A DNA stretch of 64,000 nucleotides, from positions 620,001 to 684,000 of the forward strand of contig NC_007964.1 in NCBI RefSeq assembly GCF_000013885.1. Reading direction: 5' to 3'. Within the stretch, counting starts at the first letter, position 1. Every line of letters starts with the position of its first letter. This DNA is from Nitrobacter hamburgensis X14. GTDB taxonomy: Bacteria > Pseudomonadota > Alphaproteobacteria > Rhizobiales > Xanthobacteraceae. Below are positions 16,353-24,068 of this stretch, piece after piece. The notes under the pieces are model-generated. The model searched no databases, was not told the origin of the DNA, and saw nothing but the letters and a program-made list of their open reading frames with translations. The translations under genes were made by a program, and so were the position numbers.

Positions 16353-16598
16353 ATGCTGTTTAAGAAATTTCGTTTACATAATGAAAGATTGGCCCAAGTC
16401 TTATCTGAAAAAAGAGCAGAGAACGATTTAGCTGAGTTGTCGTTGATTGCGGAAGTGGCGCGGCGCACCGAAGAGATCGAAAATCCGGAACGGCGCGCCT
16501 ATGTCGTCAGCCAGTTCCCGCCCACGCTGCAAAAATCGCCGGCGATTCAGGCTGCCCTGCTATCCGGTCGAAGGAAGCCGGCAGACCCAGCTCCTTGA
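16353..16598 (+). CDS. Small hypothetical protein (81 aa)
   Basis: Reading from ATG 16353 (MLFKKFRLHNERLAQVLSEK); a TTG at 16332 is an alternative start. The product is charged and helical, with NPERRAYVVSQFPPTLQKSP near the end. No ribosome site is strong and no family is recognised. It may be an operon partner of the 261-residue unknown gene. Confidence 0.45.
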   Translation: MLFKKFRLHNERLAQVLSEKRAENDLAELSLIAEVARRTEEIENPERRAYVVSQFPPTLQKSPAIQAALLSGRRKPADPAP

Positions 16599-16806
16599 GT
16601 CCGCCCCGCACCGTTTGCGCGGGACAGTATGGCTCTTCACGCCGCTCCACGCCACCGCTCGATATCGCGAGCCTCGTACAGAAAGTTCGGCATCCGCCGC
16701 TGGCGAATGCCGCTCGCCTTTCAGAGCGAAGACGGTTTCCATAACTATCGCTCATATTCTGTAAAGCGTTACTTGACACGATACGAAACTTCTGTCAGCA
16801 TGACTG

Positions 16807-17097
16807 ATGAAGATCAGGAATGTGGTCCATAAGGGACTGCGACGTTTCATCGATGATGACGATGCGACCGGATTGCAGGCGGCTGTCGTGCCGAAGCTCC
16901 GGCGCATCATCTCGTTCCTGCAAGACATGGAACGGGAAAACGAGCTGCGATCCGTCCCAAGCTGGAAGGCGCATCAGCTGACCGGGGAGCGCAAGGGCAC
17001 ATGGAGCCTTTTCGTCACCAAGAACTGGCGCATCACATTCCGCATCGACCAGATGGAAATCGAGATCATCGATCTCGATTACGAGGATTACCACTAG
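16807..17097 (+). CDS. higB: HigB-type RelE/ParE-superfamily toxin
   Basis: A 96-residue mRNA interferase. KIRNVVHKGLRRFIDDDDAT, KLRRIISFLQDM, the conserved WKAHQLTGERKGTWSL core, and NWRITFRI are the host-inhibition-of-growth toxin pattern. The cognate antitoxin follows after 9 nt, in the toxin-first order of higBA modules. A TTGACA box lies 30 nt upstream. Confidence 0.93.
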   Translation: MKIRNVVHKGLRRFIDDDDATGLQAAVVPKLRRIISFLQDMERENELRSVPSWKAHQLTGERKGTWSLFVTKNWRITFRIDQMEIEIIDLDYEDYH

Positions 17098-17106
17098 GAG
17101 GTGGCT

Positions 17107-17433
17107 ATGACCCAAGGACTGAGGATGAAAAATCCCGCCCACCCCGGCGGGTTCGTCAAGAGCGAGATCATCGAGCCGTTGGAGCTGTCGGTGACGGATG
17201 CCGCGCAGGCTCTTGGTGTCACACGGCCGGCTCTCTCCGCCCTCCTGAACGAGCGCGCGCATCTTTCGCCGGAAATGGCGCTGCGCATTGAGAAGGCTTT
17301 CGGCGTTTCGATGGATACGCTCATGCGCATGCAGAACAGCTACGACATAGCCCAGGCACGTAAGCGCGAGAAGGAAATCAAGGTCGCGCCGTTCAAGGGT
17401 GGGCCGGGCGACGCGAAGCGGCCGGGATTGTAA
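17107..17433 (+). CDS. higA: HigA-type XRE antitoxin
   Basis: A 108-residue antitoxin starting at ATG 17107 after AGGAGG. NPAHPGGFVKSEIIEPL is the family start, followed by the helix-turn-helix VTDAAQALGVTRPALSALLN and the conserved YDIAQARKRE. It neutralises the adjacent HigB and represses the operon. Confidence 0.93.
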   Translation: MTQGLRMKNPAHPGGFVKSEIIEPLELSVTDAAQALGVTRPALSALLNERAHLSPEMALRIEKAFGVSMDTLMRMQNSYDIAQARKREKEIKVAPFKGGPGDAKRPGL

Positions 17434-17456
17434 GAAGTCAGAGGTTAGGAGCGCTT

Positions 17457-17633
17457 ATGAACGGCAAGCACAAGTTCATCCCGGTCGAAGAAGTCGCCAA
17501 GGAATGGATGACAGACCCGCAATTCCGGGCCGAGTACGATGTCCTTGAGGGAGAGTTCGCTCTGGTCTCCGCGCTAATCCATGCGCCGAGAGAAACCGCA
17601 TCATACCCACCGAATTTCCATGAACCTGATTAA
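17457..17633 (+). pseudogene. Truncated antitoxin (XRE-type) remnant
   Basis: A 58-codon reading frame, MNGKHKFIPVEEVAKEWMTD then EYDVLEGEFALVSALIHA, is the N-terminal leader typical of an XRE antitoxin of a RelE-type pair. The helix-turn-helix that should follow is missing: the frame runs into unrelated codons and stops as a second higA begins. Deletion or recombination probably joined two antitoxin genes here. Confidence 0.6.
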
Positions 17634-17676
17634 GTCCAAGAAGCGCGTTGCCGATCGCGGGCAGGTTTTCACGCCC

Positions 17677-17982
17677 ATGGCACGGCCCCTCATTCATCCT
17701 GGCGAAATCCTCGCCGACGAATTGCAGGAAATCGGCATCACGCCGACTGAGCTGGCGCGCCAGATCAAGGTGCCGGCCAACCGCATCACGCAGATCATTC
17801 AGGGCCGGCGCAACATCACCGGCGATACCGCGCTGCGCCTCGGTCACTGGTTCGGCGCATCGGCGCAGTTCTGGCTTAACCTCCAGAGCGCCTACGATAT
17901 TCGGCTCGCTCAAGCCAAGGCCGGCCGCGAGATCGCCAAGCTCCCCGTCCGCCGCGAGCCGGCCGGCGTCGGCACTCCATAA
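17677..17982 (+). CDS. Second HigA-type antitoxin, without adjacent toxin
   Basis: Starts at ATG 17677 (MARPLIHPGEILADELQEIG), the canonical HigA start; upstream in-frame ATGs at 17581 and 17620 belong to the junction with the remnant before it. The HTH is TPTELARQIKVPANRITQII, and FWLNLQSAYDIRLAQ is the family's C-terminal signature. No higB lies immediately next to it, so it is an orphan that might cross-neutralise or repress related modules. Confidence 0.85.
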   Translation: MARPLIHPGEILADELQEIGITPTELARQIKVPANRITQIIQGRRNITGDTALRLGHWFGASAQFWLNLQSAYDIRLAQAKAGREIAKLPVRREPAGVGTP

Positions 17983-18075
17983 AGCGGCCGAAGACGTGCA
18001 TATTACTCTTCCCCATATCGAAAATCTTTGCCGCGTCTGCGCCCCCGCGCGGTCATGGCTTAGGGTGCGCAGAGC

Positions 18076-21000
18076 ATGAGGATTCTCACCAACGCCGGTA
18101 ATGACCGCGTCATTGACCAATTGCGCGCCTGGCTTGCTTCCGGCGTGGCGACGGTCGATTTGATGTCGCCCGACTTCTCCCTGCATGCCTTTGCCGAGGC
18201 GCGGGAGATGTTGGAAAAGGTCTCTGCCGCTCGGCTGCTGCTCGGAAAAGACGCGATGGGCGGCCAGTCGTTTTTCGGCGGTCCTTCCGATATTTCCTAT
18301 CGTAACAAGCTTCAAGGGCGCTGGCTCGCAAGGAACGCCCATGACTGGATAAAGGGCAGCGCGGAAGTCCGTCATACGGTTGCATCCCCGCCGCAATCGC
18401 TGATCGCCATGAAAGGCGAAACGCAGCGCCATGCTGTTCTTGGCACCTGCTCTTTCACAACGGAAGGGCTCGGCATCACCCCTGGCAGCCAGCTTGGACT
18501 GATGCAGGCGAGCGATACACAAGAAGAAGCCGCTGCTTTTGCCGCATGGTTCCAATCAACATGGGAATCCCTGAAACAACACGCGGGAAAAGACCAGCTT
18601 GCGACGCTGCTCGCGGAAACCGCCTCGCAGCGCGCGCCGTCCTTGCTCTATTTCAAGTTCCTGTTCGAACTGTTCAAGGATTTGGGCGATGAATTGGACG
18701 AGGAGCGCATCGTCAAATCCGCTACCGGCATCCGCAATACGACCGTGTGGAAGAAGCTGTTCAAATTCCAGCGCGACGGCGTCGTCGGCGCGATCGACAA
18801 GCTGGAGCGCATTGGCGGCTGCATCATCGCCGACAGCGTCGGTCTCGGCAAAACCTTCGAGGCTTTGGCCGTCATCAAATACTATGAGCTTCGCAACGAT
18901 CGCGTCCTGGTCCTGTGTCCCAAGCGGCTGCGCGACAACTGGACCCTCTACAAGGCCAACGATAACCGCAACATCCTTGCTAGCGACCGCTTCAACTACG
19001 ACGTTCTCAATCACACCGACCTGTCGCGTGACGGCGGCTTGTCGGGCGACATCGACCTAACGCATGTCAACTGGGGAAACTATGACCTCGTCGTGATCGA
19101 CGAGTCGCATAATTTCCGCAACAAGGCGACGCACCGCGATCGCGATACTCGCTACGACCACCTGATGAAGCGGATCATCAAGGCAGGCGTGAAGACCAAG
19201 GTGCTGATGCTCTCCGCGACGCCGGTCAACAACCGGCTTGCCGACCTCAAAAACCAGATCGCCTTCATGACGGAAGGCAGTGACATCGCGCTCATCGATC
19301 ACGGTATTTCCAGCATTGAGGCGACGATCCGCAAGGCGCAGGGGCAGTTCAACCGTTGGCTCGACCTGCCAGCAGATGAGCGCCGGCCGTCGCGCCTCAT
19401 GGATATGCTCGGCTTCGATTACTTCAAGTTGCTCGACATGCTGACCATCGCCCGGTCGCGCAAGCATGTGCAGCGTTATTACGGCACCGCCGAAACCGGG
19501 CAGTTTCCCGAGCGGCTGCGGCCGATCAACATCAAGGCCGACGTGGACCTTGCCGGCGAGTTCCGCCCGATCCGCGAGATCAACAACGAAATCAGACGGC
19601 TGACGCTCGGCGCATATGCGCCGCTGCGCTATGTGCTGCCGCACAAGCAGGCGGCCTACGACGCGAAATACAGCACCAAGATTCGCGGCGGCGAGAGCAC
19701 TTTCCGGCAGGTGGACCGCGAGGAAAGCCTGATCCATCTGATGCGCGTCAACCTCTTGAAGCGCATGGAAAGCTCGGTCGCCTCCTTTGCTCTCACCATC
19801 AAGCGCCAGCTTGACGATGTGAACGCGCTCCTCGCCAAGATCGACTCCCACGACGAAGCCGTCGATGAATTGTCCATCGACGATGTGGACGTCGACGACT
19901 CGGCGTTCGAGGCGCTGCTTGTCGGCCGCAAGGTCAAGGTGCTGTTGCAGGATGTTGACCGCGTTCGCTGGCGGCAAGACCTGATCGAGGATCGCAACCG
20001 GCTGGCGACGCTGCTCTCGGCGGCTCGCGCCGTGACCGCCGATCGGGATGCCAAACTTGCCGCGCTGAAAGAATTGATCGCCCGGAAGGTTCATACCCCG
20101 ATCAATGACGATAACCGCAAGATTCTCCTGTTCACAGCGTTCGCCGATACCGCCGACTATCTTTATCGCGAGCTTGCGCCATGGGCGCGATCGAGCCTCG
20201 GCATCAACGCCGCCGTCGTCACCGGCACCGGGGCGAACAAGACGACCCTCACAGGCTTGCGCTCCGACATGAGTTCGATCCTGAGCGCGTTTTCGCCGCG
20301 CTCCAAGGAGCGGCCGGCGGAACTGGCGGGAGAAGGGGAGATCGACCTTTTAATTGCTACCGACTGCATTTCCGAAGGCCAGAACCTTCAGGATTGCGAC
20401 TTTCTCATCAATTACGACATCCACTGGAATCCGGTTCGCATCATCCAGCGCTTCGGCCGTATCGACCGTATCGGCTCGATCAACGAGCGCATCCAGCTCG
20501 TGAATTTCTGGCCCAACATGGAGCTGGACGAGTATCTCGACCTCGAATCCCGTGTCAGCGGGCGCATGGTGCTGCTCGACGTTTCCGCCACAGGGGAGGA
20601 AAACGTCATCGAGTTCCAGGCCGGCAACCAGATGAACGATCTGGAATACCGCCGCGCCCAGTTGCAGAAAATGCAGGATGCCGTCATCGACCTAGAGGAT
20701 CTGTCGAGCGGCGTTTCCATCGCCGATTTGACACTCAACGATTTTCGGATCGACCTGTCCGGTTATCTGCGGGAAAATCGCGACCGTCTCGAAACCTTGC
20801 CGCTCGGCACCTATGCCGTCGTTTCGATGCCCGAGGACAGTTCCGGCAACAACGAAAATGCTATCCCGCCGGGAGCAATCTTCTGCCTCAAGGCTGTCGG
20901 CGAGGCGGCGGACCGCGCGGCCGAACCGGGCTACCCACTCAGCCCGCATTTCGTCATCCATGTCGGCGACGGGGGCGACGTGCTCTTGCCCTACACCCAG

Positions 21001-21291
21001 GCCAAGCAGGTGCTCGACCGGCTGAAGAAACTCAGCATCGGACGCGATCTTCCCGACACGCAAGCCTGCGGGCGTTTCGACAAGGCGACCCGGTTCGGCC
21101 GCGACATGGAGCCGTATCAGAAGCTCTTGTCGCGTGCGGTCGCCTCGATTGCTGGCAAGAGCGAGGAACGCGCCGTCGCCAGCCTGTTTTCGCCGGGCGG
21201 CACCCACGCGCTGAAGGGCGAGTTCGCAGGGATCAACGATTTCGAGGTTGTGGCCTTCCTCGTCATCCTGCCCGAAGCGGGGACGGCATGA
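18076..21291 (+). CDS. SNF2-type helicase with degenerate PLD-like N-terminus (R-M associated)
   Basis: A 1071-residue superfamily 2 protein. Helicase motifs: Walker A ADSVGLGKTFEALAV, motif II VIDESHNFRN, motif III MLSATPVNNRLADL, and motif VI IIQRFGRIDRIGS, giving the SNF2/HepA-like two-lobed motor. The N-terminal 180 residues resemble the second half of a phospholipase-D-type domain (GTCSFTTEGLG in place of GSxNxTxxGL), but the HxK catalytic pair is not visible, so it is likely a non-catalytic DNA-binding fold. It starts a tightly coupled operon (ATGA overlap with the next gene) with DUF4391, Mod and Res. Confidence 0.85.
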   Translation: MRILTNAGNDRVIDQLRAWLASGVATVDLMSPDFSLHAFAEAREMLEKVSAARLLLGKDAMGGQSFFGGPSDISYRNKLQGRWLARNAHDWIKGSAEVRHTVASPPQSLIAMKGETQRHAVLGTCSFTTEGLGITPGSQLGLMQASDTQEEAAAFAAWFQSTWESLKQHAGKDQLATLLAETASQRAPSLLYFKFLFELFKDLGDELDEERIVKSATGIRNTTVWKKLFKFQRDGVVGAIDKLERIGGCIIADSVGLGKTFEALAVIKYYELRNDRVLVLCPKRLRDNWTLYKANDNRNILASDRFNYDVLNHTDLSRDGGLSGDIDLTHVNWGNYDLVVIDESHNFRNKATHRDRDTRYDHLMKRIIKAGVKTKVLMLSATPVNNRLADLKNQIAFMTEGSDIALIDHGISSIEATIRKAQGQFNRWLDLPADERRPSRLMDMLGFDYFKLLDMLTIARSRKHVQRYYGTAETGQFPERLRPINIKADVDLAGEFRPIREINNEIRRLTLGAYAPLRYVLPHKQAAYDAKYSTKIRGGESTFRQVDREESLIHLMRVNLLKRMESSVASFALTIKRQLDDVNALLAKIDSHDEAVDELSIDDVDVDDSAFEALLVGRKVKVLLQDVDRVRWRQDLIEDRNRLATLLSAARAVTADRDAKLAALKELIARKVHTPINDDNRKILLFTAFADTADYLYRELAPWARSSLGINAAVVTGTGANKTTLTGLRSDMSSILSAFSPRSKERPAELAGEGEIDLLIATDCISEGQNLQDCDFLINYDIHWNPVRIIQRFGRIDRIGSINERIQLVNFWPNMELDEYLDLESRVSGRMVLLDVSATGEENVIEFQAGNQMNDLEYRRAQLQKMQDAVIDLEDLSSGVSIADLTLNDFRIDLSGYLRENRDRLETLPLGTYAVVSMPEDSSGNNENAIPPGAIFCLKAVGEAADRAAEPGYPLSPHFVIHVGDGGDVLLPYTQAKQVLDRLKKLSIGRDLPDTQACGRFDKATRFGRDMEPYQKLLSRAVASIAGKSEERAVASLFSPGGTHALKGEFAGINDFEVVAFLVILPEAGTA

Positions 21292-22058
21292 CGGCTGACG
21301 GGAACATTCGCGCCGTTGTCGATGCGCTTGCCCTGCCGCCCGGCGCGCGGGTCGATGCCCGCGTGCCGAAGAAGATGCTGGTCGAACAGGGCGCGCCGAC
21401 ACCCGCAGACAAGCGGGCCATTCAGGAGGGGATCGACGAGTTGCAATGGTTCGCCGCCTGCAAGCCGGCGACCATCGGCGTGCCGGCGTTTTCGGACGAC
21501 ACGCGGGAATATCTGGAAATCGCTGTCATAGGCTGCGCCTTCCGGCCAGCGGCAAAGGCCGGACGGCTGATCGAGCTGATCCACCGCGCGATCCCCTATC
21601 CGGTTCTGCTTATCACCAGCGACGCAAGCGGCGTGGCGGTATCGGCGGCGCATAAGCGCAAGGCCCAGAATGAGGCTGGCCGCACCGTGATCGACCGTAT
21701 CGTCGCCGCAACCGGCTTGCAGCCGGGCGCGGGCGATGGCGCACAGCTTGCGTTCCTGCAAAGCGTGCCGTTGGCGCAGCAGCCTCGCTCGGACCTGTAT
21801 GCCCTTTATGCCGGCTGGCTTGCCCGCATTGAGGCGTTGAACGCCGCCCGGTTGACCGGCGCGTTCGTGGCGAGCGACGATAGTGTCACCATTGACCAAC
21901 GCCGCGAAGCGCTCGACGCACATACGCGCCTTGCGAAGGAAATCGAAACCCTGCGCGGCAAGGCGAGGCGCGAAAAGCAGCTCAACCGCCGGGTGGATAT
22001 GAACATGGCGATTCAGCGCCTCGAAGCTGACCTCGCTTCCTACAAGAAAAGCCTTTGA
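21288..22058 (+). CDS. DUF4391-family protein of the defence operon
   Basis: A 256-residue protein overlapping the helicase stop by 4 nt. The opening DALALPPGARVDARVPKKML is typical of the DUF4391 family, which occurs between helicase and methyltransferase genes in such operons. The C-terminal 60 residues (LAKEIETLRGKARREKQLNR) are a coiled coil. The biochemical role is not established; it may bridge helicase and Mod. Confidence 0.8.
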   Translation: MTADGNIRAVVDALALPPGARVDARVPKKMLVEQGAPTPADKRAIQEGIDELQWFAACKPATIGVPAFSDDTREYLEIAVIGCAFRPAAKAGRLIELIHRAIPYPVLLITSDASGVAVSAAHKRKAQNEAGRTVIDRIVAATGLQPGAGDGAQLAFLQSVPLAQQPRSDLYALYAGWLARIEALNAARLTGAFVASDDSVTIDQRREALDAHTRLAKEIETLRGKARREKQLNRRVDMNMAIQRLEADLASYKKSL

Positions 22059-22075
22059 ACGAAAGAGACGACAAG

Positions 22076-24058
22076 ATGCACGGAATCGAAAAGCTCAACC
22101 TGAACGACCCGGAAACCCAAAGCGCCGATGTGGTCGCCGAGAATATCGATGCCCTGCGCTCGCTGTTTCCGGAAGCGTTCGAGGAAGGGAAGATTGATTT
22201 CGAGGTGCTGAAGCAATTGCTCGGCGGCGCGGTTGACGAGCGCGACGAGAAATACGGACTGAACTGGCACGGCAAGCGCAAGGCACGGCAGATCGCGCTG
22301 ACGCCGTCCACCGGCACGCTGTTACCGTGTCCCGACGAAAGTGTCGATTGGGATACGACGCAGAACTTAGTGATAGAGGGCGACAACCTCGAAGTCCTGA
22401 AGCTTCTACAAAAGAGCTACGCCGGCAAGGTGAAGCTCATCTACATCGACCCGCCATACAATACCGGGAAGGAATTTATTTACCCCGACCGCTTTCAGGA
22501 CAACCTGGACACCTACTTAAAATACACAGGTCAAAAAGGGGAGGATGGCCTTAAGACTACGAGCAACACTGAAAATGACGGCAGGTTTCATACGAACTGG
22601 CTGAATATGATATATCCTCGCTTAAAGCTTGCGAGGACAATGCTCGCTGACGACGGGGCGATATTCATTTCCATCGATGATAACGAAAAGGCCAATCTTA
22701 AAGAGATATGTGATGAAATATTTGGTGAAGATAATTTTCTCACGGCGATAATTGTCCAATCTAACAAGCGTGGACAAACATACAAAGAGATAGCGAAGTG
22801 TCATGAATATATCCTTGTCTATTACAAAACAGAGAACGGCGCTCTCGGCGAACTCGATAAGGATGGCGATGCCCTCCCTTATGCTGACGAACATGGCGGA
22901 TACGATCTTTGGGAACTACGGAATCGAAATCCAAAATTCGGACGCCACAACCGGCCAAATCTGTATTTTCCAATCTACGTGAATCCTAACTCTGTCGGGG
23001 CTAATGGGCTTGCAAGCATTAGCTTGACGAAAAGCGACGAATACTGTCGGGAGGCATTGCCAAAGAACAGCGAGGGCGCGGACAGTTGCTGGAGATGGAG
23101 TTCAAAGAAAGTTCAAACTGATGGCATAGATGCTACTCCGATCACTGTTTTTGCCAAACAGAGACGAGACGGCGAATGGAACATTTACGAGAAGTCCCGC
23201 AAGAGCACGACCAAAGCCAAAAGTATTTGGAGCGATACTGCTGTTATAAGTGAGCAGGGAACGGTTGAGGCCGGAAAATTAGGGATGAGCGGGGTTCTCG
23301 ATTTTCCGAAGCCAATAGAACTCATCCGGCGTTGCGTATTTCTTGGCACAAACGAAGATGATCTTGTGATGGACTTTTTTGCCGGATCGGGAACCACCGC
23401 CCACGCTGTGATGCTCCAATCGGCTCAAGATGGTTTGTCTAGAAGATGGATATCGGTGCAGCTTCCAGAACCGACATATGAGTACAAGGATGGGGAGAAG
23501 GTTGCGAAACCGCAAAATAAAATCGCTTTTGAAAATGGACACGAAACGATCGCCGATATTTGCAAGGAACGGATTCGTCGCTCGGCAAACAAATTGAAAG
23601 AGGAATATCCGGGAAATAATGCCGATCTTGGTTTCAGGGTCTTTAAGCTCGCGCAGTCAAATATCCGCGCGTGGGAACCGGAGCCGTCCGACATTGAAGG
23701 TACGCTCCTTGCCAACGCAGAACACCTCGCACAAGGTCGCTCCGAACAAGACGTTCTCCATGAGCTATTGCTCAAGCTTGGTCTCGACCTCTGCGTCCCA
23801 ATCGAGAAGAAGCAGATCGCCGGGAAAGCCGTCCATTCCATCGGCGGCGGCGCGCTGATCGTCTGCCTCGCTGACGGACTGACCAAGGACGTGGTGGAGG
23901 CGCTTGCCAACGGCATTGTCGCGTGGCGCAAGGCACTCGCCCCGGCCGTCGATACCCGTGTCGTGTTCAAGGATTCCGGCTTTGCCGACGACGTGGCCAA
24001 GACCAACATGGCCGCCATTCTGAATCAGAACGGCATTCTCGACGTGCGTAGTCTCTGA
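22076..24058 (+). CDS. mod: Type III restriction-modification methyltransferase (Mod)
   Basis: A 660-residue N6-adenine methyltransferase of the type III Mod family. DPPYNTGKEF (about residue 125) precedes the SAM-binding FFAGSGTTAHAV (about 435), a beta-class order; the target-recognition segment lies between. The start is ATG 22076; a TTG at 22055 overlapping the DUF4391 stop is possible. From about 22370 to 23700 base composition drops visibly compared with both gene ends and neighbours, consistent with exchange of the central specificity region. Confidence 0.92.
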   Translation: MHGIEKLNLNDPETQSADVVAENIDALRSLFPEAFEEGKIDFEVLKQLLGGAVDERDEKYGLNWHGKRKARQIALTPSTGTLLPCPDESVDWDTTQNLVIEGDNLEVLKLLQKSYAGKVKLIYIDPPYNTGKEFIYPDRFQDNLDTYLKYTGQKGEDGLKTTSNTENDGRFHTNWLNMIYPRLKLARTMLADDGAIFISIDDNEKANLKEICDEIFGEDNFLTAIIVQSNKRGQTYKEIAKCHEYILVYYKTENGALGELDKDGDALPYADEHGGYDLWELRNRNPKFGRHNRPNLYFPIYVNPNSVGANGLASISLTKSDEYCREALPKNSEGADSCWRWSSKKVQTDGIDATPITVFAKQRRDGEWNIYEKSRKSTTKAKSIWSDTAVISEQGTVEAGKLGMSGVLDFPKPIELIRRCVFLGTNEDDLVMDFFAGSGTTAHAVMLQSAQDGLSRRWISVQLPEPTYEYKDGEKVAKPQNKIAFENGHETIADICKERIRRSANKLKEEYPGNNADLGFRVFKLAQSNIRAWEPEPSDIEGTLLANAEHLAQGRSEQDVLHELLLKLGLDLCVPIEKKQIAGKAVHSIGGGALIVCLADGLTKDVVEALANGIVAWRKALAPAVDTRVVFKDSGFADDVAKTNMAAILNQNGILDVRSL

Positions 24059-24068
24059 GGGGCCGGAC

